Assembly (NCBI GenBank): GCA_011389765.1
Contig: JAABTT010000014.1
Location: 1-56,683, forward strand
From: Desulfohalobiaceae bacterium S24
Lineage (GTDB): Bacteria > Desulfobacterota > Desulfovibrionia > Desulfovibrionales > Desulfothermaceae
DNA: 56,683 bases
Direction of reading: 5' to 3'
Shown here one piece after another: positions 1-9,330 of the stretch. Position 1 is the stretch's first letter. Each line of letters begins with the position of its first letter. The notes beneath the pieces are model-generated. The model was not told where the DNA came from. It made no database searches and saw only the letters and a program-made list of their open reading frames with translations. Position numbers and translations under genes: made by a program.

Positions 1-400
1 CCGTAAGATTCTGGACCAGGGTGAGGCCGGTGATAATGTTGGGATACTGCTTCGCGGGGTGAAGCGTGAGGAGATTGAGCGGGGTCAGGTTTTGGCGAAG
101 CCGAAGTCCATCACGCCGCATCGGAAGTTCAAGGCCGAGGTGTATATATTGAAGAAGGAGGAAGGTGGTCGTCACACGCCGTTTTTTACGGGCTACCGTC
201 CGCAGTTTTATTTTCGGACGACGGATGTGACGGGCGTTGTTGGTCTTCCAGAGGGTGTTGAGATGGTGATGCCTGGTGACAATTCGACCTTTGATGTTGA
301 GCTGATCGTTCCCATAGCCATGGAGCTTGGTCTTCGGTTTGCGATACGTGAAGGTGGTCGTACGGTGGGCGCCGGAGTGGTTTCAGAAATTACGGAGTAG
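1..400 (+). CDS. tuf: Elongation factor Tu, C-terminal part (5' truncated by window edge)
   Basis: The open frame enters from base 2 and runs to TAG at 398-400, giving about 132 residues. It carries hallmark EF-Tu domain 2/3 motifs: [41 protein letters not shown] and the closing RTVGAGVV segment. EF-Tu is the cytosolic GTPase that brings aminoacyl-tRNA to the ribosome; the GTPase domain lies outside the window. rpsJ follows after 10 bases, so str and S10 operons are contiguous here. Confidence 0.97.
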   Translation, partial: RKILDQGEAGDNVGILLRGVKREEIERGQVLAKPKSITPHRKFKAEVYILKKEEGGRHTPFFTGYRPQFYFRTTDVTGVVGLPEGVEMVMPGDNSTFDVELIVPIAMELGLRFAIREGGRTVGAGVVSEITE

Positions 401-410
401 GAGCGAAAAC

Positions 411-728
411 ATGGTCTCCATGAATAGTGCCAGAATCAGGATCAAACTGAAAGCTTACGATTATCGGCTCTTGGATAAGGCCGTTGCCGAGATTGTGGAC
501 TCAGCTCACAATACCGGGGCAACCATAGCAGGACCGATCCCGCTGCCGACCCGCATTCATAAAGTAACGGTTAATAAGTCGGTGCACGTGGATAAGAAGT
601 CCCGGGATCAGTTTGAGATGCGCGTCCATAAACGTCTGATGGATCTTCTCGAGCCGACGCAGCAGACGGTGGATGCTTTGGGAAAGCTCAGCCTGCCTGC
701 CGGCGTTGATGTTGAGATTAAGCTCTAA
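411..728 (+). CDS. rpsJ: 30S ribosomal protein S10
   Basis: Codes for 105 residues with the S10 core ([18 protein letters not shown] near the N-terminus and GPIPLPT in the tRNA-interacting loop). S10 is in the 30S head and is also the NusE antitermination factor. The ATG at 411 has GGAG seven bases upstream. A second in-frame ATG at 420 would give the more usual 102 residues, but the ribosome binding site favours 411. First gene of the S10 block, 10 bases after tuf. Confidence 0.95.
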   Translation: MVSMNSARIRIKLKAYDYRLLDKAVAEIVDSAHNTGATIAGPIPLPTRIHKVTVNKSVHVDKKSRDQFEMRVHKRLMDLLEPTQQTVDALGKLSLPAGVDVEIKL

Positions 729-814
729 TACTTGGAAACAGATGGATTGGATGAGCTGTGCAGCCTGATTCGAAGGGGATGCAGGAGCCATATTTTCCGG
801 AGATAGGGGACGTT

Positions 815-1444
815 ATGAAAAATCAAGGTATAATAGGGCAAAAAATCGGGATGACCACGATCTTTGCTGAAGATGGGACCGCCGTGCCGGTTACGGTTTT
901 GAAAACCGGCCCCTGCCCGATTATTCAGGTCAAAGAGCGGAACAGGGATGGCTATCAGGCGCTTCAGCTTGGTTTTGATCAACTTCCCGAGCGAAAAGTC
1001 AATAAACCGCAGCAGGGACATCAAAAGAAATCCGGTCAAGGCTACTATCGAAAACTCGTTGAGTTCCGAACCGATTCTGTTGAAGGCTATGAACCGGGGC
1101 AGACGGTTGATTGCGATATGTTTCAGGTTGGGGAGCGGGTTAAAATCACAGGCAAATCCAAAGGCAAGGGATTTGCCGGAGTCATGAAACGATGGAATTT
1201 CGGCGGTTCCCCGGCCAGCCATGGACATCATAAGGTGCATCGGGCTCCCGGGGCCATCGGTCAGTGCGCCTATCCGGCTAAAGTCTTCAAAGGCAAAAAA
1301 ATGCCTGGCCAGATGGGGAACAAAAGGGTTACAGCCCCCAATGCCGAGATCGTGGACATCAGGAAGGATGACAATTTGATTTTAGTTCGCGGACAAGTGC
1401 CCGGAGCGAAAAATTCCATGTTAACGATTTGTAAGAAAGGGTAA
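815..1444 (+). CDS. rplC: 50S ribosomal protein L3
   Basis: 209 residues starting MKNQGIIGQKIGMTTIF, the classic L3 N-terminus. The long internal loop reaching the peptidyl transferase centre is present (GSPASHGHHKVHRAPGAIG), as is the MPGQMGNKRVT motif. L3 is an early assembly protein of the 50S subunit. The open frame extends upstream to 758 but homology supports the ATG at 815. Lies between rpsJ and rplD as in standard S10 operons. Confidence 0.96.
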   Translation: MKNQGIIGQKIGMTTIFAEDGTAVPVTVLKTGPCPIIQVKERNRDGYQALQLGFDQLPERKVNKPQQGHQKKSGQGYYRKLVEFRTDSVEGYEPGQTVDCDMFQVGERVKITGKSKGKGFAGVMKRWNFGGSPASHGHHKVHRAPGAIGQCAYPAKVFKGKKMPGQMGNKRVTAPNAEIVDIRKDDNLILVRGQVPGAKNSMLTICKKG

Positions 1445-1455
1445 GGGCGAGTCTT

Positions 1456-2070
1456 ATGACCGATGTCAGAGATCAAGAAAACAATCGAGTCGGCGAAATT
1501 CAACTGCCTGACCATATTTTTCAGGTCCAGATCAAAGCGGAAGTCCTGCACAGGGTTGTAAAAGCCCATTTGGCTGCCCGGCGAGTGGGGACTGCGAGCG
1601 TGAAAAGCCGATCAACGATTCGGGGAGGCGGGGCCAAACCCTGGAGGCAGAAAGGGACCGGGCGGGCCAGGGCCGGGACGAGACGATCGCCGCTGTGGAC
1701 CGGAGGGGCCGTGACTCATGGACCCAGCCCGCGGAATTACCGGATCAAAGTGAACAAGAAGTTCAAAAGGGCCGCTCTGAAAATGGCTTTATCCAGTAAG
1801 AATCAAGCCGGGCAGCTGCTTGTCCTGGACAAACTGGCTCTTGATCAACCCAAGACAAAAGCCTTTCTGGCCGTAAAAAATAAACTTGGCCTGCAAAAGG
1901 CCTTGATTGTTTTGGCCAAACAAGATAACAACATTGAGCTCGCGACAAGAAACATTCCAGGCATTCAGGTCATCAAGGAAAACGAGTTAAATGTCTATGA
2001 TATCCTGAATTGTTCTCAACTGATACTCACTACCGAGGCGATTGAAACCATCCAGGAAAGGTTGCAGTGA
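1456..2070 (+). CDS. rplD: 50S ribosomal protein L4
   Basis: 204 residues, usual L4 length. Conserved features are the extended exit-tunnel loop (RGGGAKPWRQKGTGRARAG, SPLWTGGAVTHGPSPR) and the globular domain ending in a short helix. In enterobacteria L4 represses its own operon, but no leader can be judged here because tuf immediately precedes the block. Its TGA overlaps the GTG start region of rplW, which suggests translational coupling. Confidence 0.96.
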   Translation: MTDVRDQENNRVGEIQLPDHIFQVQIKAEVLHRVVKAHLAARRVGTASVKSRSTIRGGGAKPWRQKGTGRARAGTRRSPLWTGGAVTHGPSPRNYRIKVNKKFKRAALKMALSSKNQAGQLLVLDKLALDQPKTKAFLAVKNKLGLQKALIVLAKQDNNIELATRNIPGIQVIKENELNVYDILNCSQLILTTEAIETIQERLQ

Positions 2071-2363
2071 TTATGGATTATACAAAAATTCTTCTCAAAC
2101 CGATGGTCACCGAAAAGTCCACCTACTGCAAAGAAGCCAATAATCAAGTTGTTTTTTGCGTGGCGGATCGGGCCAATAAGCTTGAGGTGAAACAGGCAGT
2201 GGAAGAGGCTTTCAATGTCCAGGTTGTGAATGTCAATGTCGTTCGCAAGAAAGCCAAAGCAAAAAAGCGATTTGGCCGGACGCTCGGGAAAAAAGGCGGT
2301 TTTAAAAAGGCCTATATCCAGCTCAAGCCGGGCCATAAAATTGAATATTTTGAAGGTGTATAA
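2067..2363 (+). CDS. rplW: 50S ribosomal protein L23
   Basis: 98 residues with L23 signatures (ILLKPMVTEKS, FCVADRANKLEVKQAVEEAFNV, KKAYIQLKPG). L23 sits at the polypeptide exit and docks trigger factor and SRP. Two starts are possible: GTG at 2067, overlapping the rplD stop and five bases after AAAGG, or ATG at 2073. The GTG is kept because of spacing, but ATG is equally reasonable. Confidence 0.94.
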   Translation: MIMDYTKILLKPMVTEKSTYCKEANNQVVFCVADRANKLEVKQAVEEAFNVQVVNVNVVRKKAKAKKRFGRTLGKKGGFKKAYIQLKPGHKIEYFEGV

Positions 2364-2366
2364 GCT

Positions 2367-3197
2367 ATGGCGAACAGGAAACTGAATCCGACATCAGCAG
2401 GCCGCCGGGCGCAAACTGTCTCTGATTTCAAAGAACTGACGACATCACGGCCCGAACCATCTCTGACGGCCGGATTGCCCAGGAAAAGCGGCCGGAATAA
2501 TAATGGACGGGTGACCTCCCGCAGGCAGGGTGGCGGCCATAAACGCAGGTACAGGATTATTGATTTCAAACGGAATAAATTTGATGTGCCGGCGAAAGTG
2601 GCCGGCATTGAATACGATCCGAACCGAAATGCCAGGATCGCCCTGCTCCACTATATTGACGGTGAAAAACGATATATTCTGGCCCCGAAGGGCCTCACTC
2701 TCGGGGATGAAGTCGTCTCCGGCGATCAAGCGGATATTACACCCGGAAATACGCTTCCCTTTTCAAAAATTCCCCACGGGACATTCGTGCATAATCTGGA
2801 GCTCTTCCCGGGCAAGGGCGGGCAGTTGTGCCGTTCCGCCGGCACCTATGCCCAACTTTTGGATAAAGAAGGAAAGTACGCTTTGATTCGCCTGCCTTCC
2901 GGTGAAACGAGGAAGGTCTTAACCACCTGCCGGGCCACGGTGGGGCAGGTCGGCAATATCGAGCATGAAAGCATTAAAATTGGGAAGGCCGGCCGGAACA
3001 GATACTTGAATAAGCGGCCCAAGGTCCGCGGCGTGGCCATGAATCCGGTTGATCATCCCCTCGGCGGCGGTGAGGGGCGGAGCTCCGGCGGTCGACACCC
3101 GGTCACTCCCTGGGGCGTTCCCACGAAAGGGTACAAGACGCGCAGGAAGAATAAGCCTTCATCCAAGCTCATAGTGAAAAAACGACAGCGAAAATAG
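2367..3197 (+). CDS. rplB: 50S ribosomal protein L2
   Basis: 276 residues, full length for L2. Visible motifs are the [19 protein letters not shown]-fold part, [17 protein letters not shown], and the C-terminal [31 protein letters not shown] loop, which contains the conserved His needed near the peptidyl transferase centre. Three bases separate it from rplW; rpsS follows after nine. Confidence 0.97.
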   Translation: MANRKLNPTSAGRRAQTVSDFKELTTSRPEPSLTAGLPRKSGRNNNGRVTSRRQGGGHKRRYRIIDFKRNKFDVPAKVAGIEYDPNRNARIALLHYIDGEKRYILAPKGLTLGDEVVSGDQADITPGNTLPFSKIPHGTFVHNLELFPGKGGQLCRSAGTYAQLLDKEGKYALIRLPSGETRKVLTTCRATVGQVGNIEHESIKIGKAGRNRYLNKRPKVRGVAMNPVDHPLGGGEGRSSGGRHPVTPWGVPTKGYKTRRKNKPSSKLIVKKRQRK

Positions 3198-3206
3198 GAG
3201 TCAGAC

Positions 3207-3494
3207 ATGCCGCGGTCTTTAAAAAAAGGTCCATTTATCGATGACCATCTCCAGAAAAAGGTTCAAAAAGCCCAGGAAACATCAGATCGAACCGTCATAA
3301 AGACCTGGTCCCGACGTTCGACCATTATTCCTGAAATGGTTGGTCTGACCTTTGCGGTGCACAACGGGAAAAAATTCATACCCGTCTTTGTGACGGAAAA
3401 TATGGTTGGTCATAAATTGGGCGAATTTTCCGCAACCAGAACGTTTCATGGGCACGCCGGCGACCGAAAAAGTCAAGCCAAAGGGAAGCGCTAA
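3207..3494 (+). CDS. rpsS: 30S ribosomal protein S19
   Basis: 95 residues starting [15 protein letters not shown], the family's diagnostic N-terminus, with [14 protein letters not shown] and the basic tail [21 protein letters not shown]19 works with S13 in the 30S head near the A site. AGGAGT lies upstream with good spacing. Normal length and position in the S10 block. Confidence 0.96.
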   Translation: MPRSLKKGPFIDDHLQKKVQKAQETSDRTVIKTWSRRSTIIPEMVGLTFAVHNGKKFIPVFVTENMVGHKLGEFSATRTFHGHAGDRKSQAKGKR

Positions 3495-3523
3495 GGCCTG
3501 CAAGGAGTGAGAGGTACAAGAGC

Positions 3524-3856
3524 ATGGAAATCAAAGCGAAAGCACGTTTTGTCAGGGTGTCTCCCCAGAAAACACGATTGGTTGCTGCCAATATTAAAAA
3601 TCAACCTGTGGAGCAGGCCTTGAATATCTTGAAGTTCACCCCGAAAAAAGCCGCTAAAGAATTGTACAAGGTATTGTATTCTGCAATAGCCAATGCCGAA
3701 CATTCGTCTTCACTTGATGTTGATGAGCTGTTTGTGAAGAATGTTCTGGTTGATGAAGGTCCGACAATGAAACGGATTAAGCCGCGGGCCATGGGACGGG
3801 CCACACGGATTTTGAAGCGAACGAGCCATTTGACGGTTATTGTTGACGAATTATAG
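3524..3856 (+). CDS. rplV: 50S ribosomal protein L22
   Basis: 110 residues. Conserved core: [17 protein letters not shown] at the start, then the beta-hairpin that lines the exit tunnel ([29 protein letters not shown]). L22 contacts all domains of 23S rRNA, and changes in this hairpin affect macrolide response in other bacteria. A 29-base gap to rpsS is the largest so far in the block and holds no gene. Confidence 0.96.
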   Translation: MEIKAKARFVRVSPQKTRLVAANIKNQPVEQALNILKFTPKKAAKELYKVLYSAIANAEHSSSLDVDELFVKNVLVDEGPTMKRIKPRAMGRATRILKRTSHLTVIVDEL

Positions 3857-3867
3857 GAGGAAGCGTT

Positions 3868-4512
3868 TTGGGTCAAAAGATACATCCCTATGGGTTCCGG
3901 TTGGGTTATAATAAGGATTGGCGGTCCCGCTGGTTCAGCACCAAAGATTATCCGAAGAATGTCTTCGAAGACGATGCAATTCGTACCTTTGTGAAGAAGA
4001 AGCTCTATCACGCCGGGATATCACGTATTGAAATTGAACGGGCCGCCAATAAGGCCCGGCTCATCATTTATACAGCCCGACCGGGGATCGTCATCGGCCG
4101 CAAAGGGGTTGAAATCGAAAAGCTCAAAAGTGAACTGGGCCAAAAGTTTCAAAAAGATTTTGTGATCGAAGTCAATGAAGTGCGCCGTCCAGAAATCGAT
4201 GCTTTGCTGGTGGCTGAAAATGTTGCTATGCAGCTTGAACGCCGGGTTGCATTTCGGCGGGCCATGAAGAGGACCATGCAGTTGGCCTCGAAGTTCGGCG
4301 CCCAGGGGATCAAGATATCCTGCGCCGGACGGCTCGGGGGCGCGGACATCGCCAGGACGGAATGGTTCCGGGAGGGTCGGGTCCCTTTGCATACCCTGCG
4401 CGCGGATATTGATTATGGCTATGCCGTTGCCAAAACCACCTACGGCATTATCGGCGTGAAAGTGTGGATATTCAACGGTGAAATTTTGGATGAGGTGGCC
4501 AGCAATGCTTAG
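3868..4512 (+). CDS. rpsC: 30S ribosomal protein S3 (TTG start)
   Basis: 214 residues starting [13 protein letters not shown], with the KH domain GxxG loop ([14 protein letters not shown]) and the C-terminal domain ([29 protein letters not shown]-type segment). S3 forms part of the mRNA entry site. The start is TTG at 3868, seven bases after AGGAGG, and no ATG fits the conserved N-terminus. The last eight bases overlap rplP. Confidence 0.95.
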   Translation: MGQKIHPYGFRLGYNKDWRSRWFSTKDYPKNVFEDDAIRTFVKKKLYHAGISRIEIERAANKARLIIYTARPGIVIGRKGVEIEKLKSELGQKFQKDFVIEVNEVRRPEIDALLVAENVAMQLERRVAFRRAMKRTMQLASKFGAQGIKISCAGRLGGADIARTEWFREGRVPLHTLRADIDYGYAVAKTTYGIIGVKVWIFNGEILDEVASNA

Positions 4513-4912
4513 TCCGAAGAAAATTAAATTTCGAAAGCAGCATAGAGGTTTTTTAAAAGGCAGTGCGACGCGGGGCAATACGATATCTTTCGGCGAGATC
4601 GGGTTGAAAACCGTTGAACATGGCCGAATCAGCAACCAGCAGATCGAGTCGGCCCGTATCGCGATTATGCGCCATATCCGCAGGGGCGGCAAAGTGTATA
4701 TCCGTTTGTTTCCGGATAAGCCGTTTACGGAAAAACCTGCTGAAACCAGACAGGGAAAGGGCAAAGGCTCTCCTGCGGGTTGGGTGGCTCCGGTTCGGCC
4801 CGGCAAAGTGCTTTACGAAATCACCGGAGTGAATCTGGAACAGGCCAGAGAAGCCCTAGTCCGGGCCTCCCACAAGCTTCCCGTTAAGACGAAAATCGTG
4901 TTTAAGGAGTGA
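4505..4912 (+). CDS. rplP: 50S ribosomal protein L16
   Basis: 135 residues starting [15 protein letters not shown], the standard L16 N-terminus, with [22 protein letters not shown]-like [22 protein letters not shown] and the central [10 protein letters not shown] segment. L16 helps position A-site tRNA. The frame is open further upstream (to 4478) but homology sets the ATG at 4505, inside the end of rpsC, an arrangement typical of coupled translation. Confidence 0.95.
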   Translation: MLSPKKIKFRKQHRGFLKGSATRGNTISFGEIGLKTVEHGRISNQQIESARIAIMRHIRRGGKVYIRLFPDKPFTEKPAETRQGKGKGSPAGWVAPVRPGKVLYEITGVNLEQAREALVRASHKLPVKTKIVFKE

Positions 4913-4918
4913 GAGTCC

Positions 4919-5122
4919 ATGAAAGCGGCTGAATTACGAGAATTATCCGAGCAGGAACTGCTAGGTAAAAAAGTTGATTTTGATAAGGAATTGTTTAATT
5001 TGCGTTTCCAACATGCAACCGGGCAATTGGAAAACACCCAGCGCATGTCGCAGGTCAAAAAAAATAGAGCCAGGATATTGACCCTGCTACGCAACAAAGA
5101 ACTGGAGAAAGGTCATGAATGA
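4919..5122 (+). CDS. rpmC: 50S ribosomal protein L29
   Basis: 67 residues forming the usual two-helix L29: [14 protein letters not shown] at the start and [15 protein letters not shown] in the second helix. L29 sits beside L23 at the tunnel exit. ATG is preceded by AGGAGTGAGAG. The end overlaps rpsQ by eight bases. Confidence 0.95.
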   Translation: MKAAELRELSEQELLGKKVDFDKELFNLRFQHATGQLENTQRMSQVKKNRARILTLLRNKELEKGHE

Positions 5123-5381
5123 GGAGCGCATCCAGAAAAGCAAACGAGTGCTGAGCGGTTTTGTGATCAGCGATAAAGGGAATAAAACCGTGATCGTTCG
5201 ATGTCAGACCATTCTGCAGCATCCCTTGCTCAAAAAGTATATCAGGCGACGCAAGAAGTTTATGGCACATGATCCGGAAAATATTTGTCAAATCGGGGAT
5301 AAAGTTCAGATTGCAGAGTGCCGTCCGATGAGCAAGCGGAAACGTTGGATTTTGAAATCGGTTCTTGAAAAATCAGTTTAG
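5115..5381 (+). CDS. rpsQ: 30S ribosomal protein S17
   Basis: 88 residues with the S17 OB-fold motifs ([58 protein letters not shown]). S17 is a primary binder of 16S rRNA. Starts inside the end of rpmC. Length and position are ordinary. Confidence 0.95.
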   Translation: MNEERIQKSKRVLSGFVISDKGNKTVIVRCQTILQHPLLKKYIRRRKKFMAHDPENICQIGDKVQIAECRPMSKRKRWILKSVLEKSV

Positions 5382-5396
5382 AGTCGGGAGTGAACC

Positions 5397-5765
5397 ATGA
5401 TTCAGGTAGAGTCGAAACTTGATGTAGCGGATAATTCCGGTGCAAAGAAAATAAGCTGCGTCAAAGTCCTGGGTGGGAGTAAAAGGCGGTATGCCGGAAT
5501 TGGCGACCTGATCGTGGTGTCGGTCAAAGAAGCGATGCCGCACTCCAAAGTGAAAAAGGGCGAAGTTTACACTGCGGTGATTGTCAGGACAAAGAAAGGA
5601 ATCGGTCGGCCCGAAGGGACCTATATCCGGTTTGATACCAATTCTGCGGTTTTGCTGAATACTAATCTCGAGCCCATCGGCACACGAATTTTCGGTCCTG
5701 TTGCCCGGGAATTGAGGCAGAAAAAATTTATGAAAATCGTGTCATTAGCTCCCGAAGTCTTGTGA
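5397..5765 (+). CDS. rplN: 50S ribosomal protein L14
   Basis: 122 residues, the exact usual L14 length. Starts [18 protein letters not shown] and contains [19 protein letters not shown]-like [19 protein letters not shown] and the terminal segment [24 protein letters not shown]14 lies at the subunit interface and contacts L19 and, when present, RsfS. First gene of the spc-type block. Confidence 0.97.
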   Translation: MIQVESKLDVADNSGAKKISCVKVLGGSKRRYAGIGDLIVVSVKEAMPHSKVKKGEVYTAVIVRTKKGIGRPEGTYIRFDTNSAVLLNTNLEPIGTRIFGPVARELRQKKFMKIVSLAPEVL

Positions 5766-5775
5766 GGGAATGCAT

Positions 5776-6099
5776 ATGAAAAAAAGTCATATCCATGTTA
5801 AGGATAAAGTCAGGGTCATGTCCGGTAAAGACCGCGGCAAAGTCGGTCAGGTGAAAAAAATTGACCGGAAGAATTCCCGGGCGGTGGTGGAGCAGGTCAA
5901 TATGGTCAAACGGCATACCAAAGGAAATCCATATTCAGGACAATCCGGAGGTATCCAGGAGAAAGAGGCCCCGTTGCATTACTCAAATCTGGCTTTGATT
6001 TGTGATTCTTGTACCAAGCCGACGCGCGTCGGGTACAAAATTATGGAAGACGGTCGAAAGCTCAGATTCTGTAAAAAATGTCAAGAGATGTTGGATTAA
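5776..6099 (+). CDS. rplX: 50S ribosomal protein L24 with zinc-ribbon-like C-terminus
   Basis: 107 residues. The KOW motif is near residues 6-30 (VKDKVRVMSGKDRGKVGQV). The C-terminus has CxxC at ICDSC and a second CxxC at CKKC, spaced as in a zinc ribbon, as seen in many non-enteric L24 proteins. L24 is an assembly initiator of the 50S subunit. ATG at 5776 is chosen because GAGGG lies seven bases upstream; the ATG at 5770 touches that site. Confidence 0.94.
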   Translation: MKKSHIHVKDKVRVMSGKDRGKVGQVKKIDRKNSRAVVEQVNMVKRHTKGNPYSGQSGGIQEKEAPLHYSNLALICDSCTKPTRVGYKIMEDGRKLRFCKKCQEMLD

Positions 6100-6108
6100 G
6101 GTGGTCGG

Positions 6109-6648
6109 ATGAATCGATTACAGCGAATTTACAAGGATACTGTCGCTCCGGCTTTGAGTCAGGAATTCGCTTACAAGAGTTCAATGCAGATACCAAATCT
6201 GCAATTCATTTCCTTGAATATGGGACTTGGAGCTGGAAGCCAGGACAATAAGCTCATACAGGACGCGGCTCAGGAACTGTCGCTTATCGCAGGGCAGAAA
6301 GCCGTGATCACTCGAGCCAAGAAGTCTATTGCCGCTTTCAAGCTACGTGAAGGCATGCCTGTGGGGTGCCGGGTCACCTTGCGCCAGAACGGCATGTGGG
6401 CTTTTTACGATAAACTCGTGAATTTCGCCCTGCCCCGGGTTCGTGATTTCCGCGGCTTGTCGGACAGAGGATTCGATGGCCGGGGCAATTTTACCCTGGG
6501 TTTGCGGGAACATACCATCTTTGCTGAAATCAATCAGGATAAAGTGGACCGGGTTAAAGGCTTGAATGTTACCGTGGGCACCTCTGCCGTGACCGATAAA
6601 GAGGGCAAAGTCTTGTTGAAAATGCTCGGCATGCCCTTTATAAAATAG
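6109..6648 (+). CDS. rplE: 50S ribosomal protein L5
   Basis: 179 residues, normal size. Motifs: [35 protein letters not shown], the 5S-binding region [21 protein letters not shown], and the C-terminal [16 protein letters not shown]5 binds 5S rRNA and contacts S13 across the subunit bridge. Starts nine bases after rplX. Confidence 0.97.
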   Translation: MNRLQRIYKDTVAPALSQEFAYKSSMQIPNLQFISLNMGLGAGSQDNKLIQDAAQELSLIAGQKAVITRAKKSIAAFKLREGMPVGCRVTLRQNGMWAFYDKLVNFALPRVRDFRGLSDRGFDGRGNFTLGLREHTIFAEINQDKVDRVKGLNVTVGTSAVTDKEGKVLLKMLGMPFIK

Positions 6649-6662
6649 GAAGGAGGATGATT

Positions 6663-6848
6663 GTGGCGCGAAAGGCATTGATGAATAAGTCCCAAAGAAA
6701 GCAGAAATTTTCAGTACGCGAGTATAACAGATGCCCGATTTGCGGACGTCCTCGAGGCTATCTGCGAAAATACGGCATTTGCCGCATCTGTTTTCGCAGA
6801 AAGGCACTTGTGGGTGAGCTTCCAGGTGTACGTAAGTCAAGCTGGTAA
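6663..6848 (+). CDS. rpsN: 30S ribosomal protein S14, zinc-binding (type Z), GTG start
   Basis: 61 residues with the zinc-binding pattern CPIC...CRIC (two CxxC pairs), which marks the C+ form of S14. An ATG at 6657 lies directly against AGGAGG (6651-6656) and cannot use it, whereas the GTG at 6663 is six bases from it and gives the conserved [11 protein letters not shown] start. S14 is in the 30S head. A zinc-free paralogue, if the genome has one, is not in this window. Confidence 0.94.
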   Translation: MARKALMNKSQRKQKFSVREYNRCPICGRPRGYLRKYGICRICFRRKALVGELPGVRKSSW

Positions 6849-6863
6849 AAGGAGTCAAGTGAT

Positions 6864-7247
6864 ATGGCCGTCAGTGATCCGTTAGGCGATATGCTCACCA
6901 GAATTCGGAATGCAAAAATTTCTTTGCATAAAGAAGTCCTGGCCCCAAAATCAAAGATGAAGCTCTCGGTCATCCAGATTTTGAAAGAGCAAGGATATGT
7001 TGCAGCATTTGAAGAAATGGAAAGAGACATACGTATTGTCCTGAAATATGTGAACGGCAAATCGGCCGTCACCGGATTGAAACGTATCAGCAAACCCTCC
7101 TGCCGGAGATATGTCGGATATGATTCCATTCCTGCCGTTCAAAACGGATTGGGGATCAGTATACTGTCAACGTCCAAGGGTGTTTTGGATGGGGATCAAG
7201 CAAAGGAGTTGCAGGCCGGCGGCGAACTTCTCTGTCAAATCTGGTAG
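6864..7247 (+). CDS. rpsH: 30S ribosomal protein S8
   Basis: 127 residues: MAVSDPLGDMLTRIRNA at the N-terminus, LKRISKPSCRRYVG in the middle, and the C-terminal RNA-binding segment GLGISILSTSKGVLDGDQAKELQAGGELLC. S8 is a central-domain binder of 16S rRNA and the translational repressor of the spc operon in E. coli. GGAG lies upstream at normal spacing. Confidence 0.96.
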   Translation: MAVSDPLGDMLTRIRNAKISLHKEVLAPKSKMKLSVIQILKEQGYVAAFEEMERDIRIVLKYVNGKSAVTGLKRISKPSCRRYVGYDSIPAVQNGLGISILSTSKGVLDGDQAKELQAGGELLCQIW

Positions 7248-7260
7248 GTTGGAGGCATGT

Positions 7261-7797
7261 ATGTCAAGAATAGGAAAACTGCCGATCCCCATTCCCGAGG
7301 GAGTGGAGATTGGAGTCACGGAAGATCGGATTGAGGTCAAAGGGCCGAAAGGGCAGCTCTCCGTTGTCAGGTATCCCTTTATCGAATATGTTCAGGAGAA
7401 TGGGCATATCCATCTGCATATCCAGGCAGAATCAAAAGAAGTCCGTTCGCAGTATGGCCTCCGGAGAACCCTTTTGAACAATGCGGTGCTTGGCGTCTCC
7501 AAGGGGTTTGAAAAGGGCTTGGAGCTCGTCGGAGTCGGCTATAGAGTCCAGGTTCAAGGTGACAGCGTTGAATTGAACGTCGGGTATTCGCATCCCAAAA
7601 AGATCCAACTGCCGCCGGAGACCAGCGCTCGGACCGAGGGCAACAAGGTCTTTGTTTCCGGGATCAACAAAGAGCTTGTCGGCGAAGTGGCGGCCCGGAT
7701 TCGTCGGGTGCGGCCCCCTGAACCGTACAAAGGCAAAGGCATTAAATACATCGATGAACCGATCAGGCGAAAAGCTGGTAAATCAGGGAAAAAATAA
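7261..7797 (+). CDS. rplF: 50S ribosomal protein L6
   Basis: 178 residues starting MSRIGKLPIPIPEGV, with two repeated L6 domains and the conserved C-terminal PEPYKGKGIKY. L6 lies near the sarcin-ricin loop and factor-binding site. The open frame goes back to 7111, but the ATG at 7261 has GGAGG at correct spacing and matches the family start. Confidence 0.96.
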   Translation: MSRIGKLPIPIPEGVEIGVTEDRIEVKGPKGQLSVVRYPFIEYVQENGHIHLHIQAESKEVRSQYGLRRTLLNNAVLGVSKGFEKGLELVGVGYRVQVQGDSVELNVGYSHPKKIQLPPETSARTEGNKVFVSGINKELVGEVAARIRRVRPPEPYKGKGIKYIDEPIRRKAGKSGKK

Positions 7798-7806
7798 GGG
7801 GACTCC

Positions 7807-8157
7807 ATGAGATCGAGTCGAAATGAGAAACGAAAGCACCGAAAGATCCGGATCAAAAAAAAGATTTCCGGGAATGAGCTCAGGCCGAGGCTTGTCGTGT
7901 ACCGTTCCAATAAATATATTTATGCCCAGCTCATAGATGATACCCAGGGGAGAACCTTGCTCGCATCTTCTTCGCGAACGATTGCCGAAGCCACTGGTTC
8001 AAATATCCAGTCCGCACTTTTGGTGGGAAAAGATATTGCGCAGCAGGCCCAAAAGAAAGATATTCAGCAAGTGGTCTATGATCGCAATGGGTATTATTAT
8101 CATGGCCGGATCAAGGCTGTTGCAGATGGCGCACGGGAAGGTGGTTTAAAGATTTAA
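7807..8157 (+). CDS. rplR: 50S ribosomal protein L18
   Basis: 116 residues. Core motifs: [29 protein letters not shown] and the terminal [27 protein letters not shown]18 binds 5S rRNA together with L5. Placed between L6 and S5 as in the normal spc order. Confidence 0.96.
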   Translation: MRSSRNEKRKHRKIRIKKKISGNELRPRLVVYRSNKYIYAQLIDDTQGRTLLASSSRTIAEATGSNIQSALLVGKDIAQQAQKKDIQQVVYDRNGYYYHGRIKAVADGAREGGLKI

Positions 8158-8173
8158 TCCGGAGTATTTGGGA

Positions 8174-8662
8174 ATGGAAACAAATGAGTTAGGCTATATT
8201 GAAAAGATCGTCCATTTGAACCGGGTGGCCAAAGTGGTCAAGGGGGGGCGGAATTTTAAGTTTAGTGCCCTCGTCGTTGTTGGGGACGGGAAAGGACATG
8301 TGGGGTACGGACAAGGGAAGGCCGGTCAGGTGCCGGATGCTATTCAGAAGGCGACGGAGCGCGCCAAAAAAAATATGATGGCGGTCCCGGTTGTGAACGG
8401 GACGATCCCTTATGAAGTTCTCGGTCGATACGGCGCCGGACGCGTTATGCTCAAGCCTGCCTCCAGCGGCACCGGGATCATTGCCGGCGGACCGGTCAGG
8501 GCGGTCATGGAAGCCGTGGGGGTGCATAATATTCTCAGTAAGGCTCTGGGGACCAATAATCCATTGAATGTCTTGAAAGCGACCATCAGTGGTTTGGCAT
8601 CACTCCGGTCCAAGGAAGAGGTCAGCCGTTTGCGGGGCAGAGAGGTCCAGCTGGCCCGATAA
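8174..8662 (+). CDS. rpsE: 30S ribosomal protein S5
   Basis: 162 residues. N-terminal double-stranded RNA-binding domain ([40 protein letters not shown]) and a C-terminal domain with [21 protein letters not shown]5 takes part in decoding fidelity and mRNA entry. A TTG at 8168 is possible, but GGAG at 8161-8164 is nine bases from the ATG at 8174, which is preferred. The following 57 bases before rpmD hold no gene. Confidence 0.95.
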   Translation: METNELGYIEKIVHLNRVAKVVKGGRNFKFSALVVVGDGKGHVGYGQGKAGQVPDAIQKATERAKKNMMAVPVVNGTIPYEVLGRYGAGRVMLKPASSGTGIIAGGPVRAVMEAVGVHNILSKALGTNNPLNVLKATISGLASLRSKEEVSRLRGREVQLAR

Positions 8663-8719
8663 GCTCGCCAATTCCCGCGGATCCGAAGAGATCAATCAAT
8701 AAGAAAGTGTGAGGCGAAA

Positions 8720-8890
8720 ATGAAGGTCAAACTTATCAGAAGCCCCATCGGCTGCACGCCGAATCAGCAAAAAAACCTCCAAGCCCTGGGTTTGCGGCGA
8801 ATGGGCCAGGTAAAAGAGGTTCCGAATGAGCCGGCTAATCAGGGAAAAATAAATAAAGTCAAGCACTTATTAGAGGTTGTTCCAGTATGA
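8720..8890 (+). CDS. rpmD: 50S ribosomal protein L30
   Basis: A 56-residue gene: [20 protein letters not shown], then [15 protein letters not shown] and a short C-terminus. These are the L30 signatures, including the GLRRM segment. GAGG lies upstream. Its TGA overlaps the ATG of rplO by four bases (ATGA). L30 is a small two-layer alpha/beta protein of the 50S subunit. Confidence 0.95.
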   Translation: MKVKLIRSPIGCTPNQQKNLQALGLRRMGQVKEVPNEPANQGKINKVKHLLEVVPV

Positions 8891-9327
8891 AACTCCACGA
8901 AATCGCTCCCTCCCTCGCAGAGGAGAAAACACGAAAGCGTCGCGGTCGTGGCCCGGGAAGCGGGCTTGGATGCACCTCCGGAAGAGGAAACAAAGGCCAG
9001 AACGCCCGTTCCGGAGGCGGGACCCGTCCGGGATTTGAGGGCGGGCAAATGCCTCTGGTCAGGCGCTTGCCAAAACGGGGCTTTTCGAATCTATCCCGGG
9101 TGGAATACAGTGTCCTCAATTTGGAAATGCTGGAAAGGCATTTCCCGGAGCAGGAGGAGATCACCTTGGATGATTTGTACCGGCTCTGTAAACGGAAAAG
9201 GCCCATCAAAGTCCTCGGGCGCGGCGACTGCACGCGAAAACTACGGATTACAGCTCATAGATTCAGTCACAGTGCTGTTGAAAAAATCAAACAGGCCGGT
9301 GGCGAAGCGAATAGCCTGGAGGAGTGA
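8887..9327 (+). CDS. rplO: 50S ribosomal protein L15
   Basis: 146 residues. Starts MKLHEIAPS and has the Gly/Arg-rich rRNA-binding N-terminal tail ([22 protein letters not shown]) followed by [17 protein letters not shown]. The C-terminal half carries the L15/L18e fold ([20 protein letters not shown]). Overlaps rpmD by four bases; secY begins three bases after its stop. Confidence 0.95.
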   Translation: MKLHEIAPSLAEEKTRKRRGRGPGSGLGCTSGRGNKGQNARSGGGTRPGFEGGQMPLVRRLPKRGFSNLSRVEYSVLNLEMLERHFPEQEEITLDDLYRLCKRKRPIKVLGRGDCTRKLRITAHRFSHSAVEKIKQAGGEANSLEE

Positions 9328-9330
9328 TCT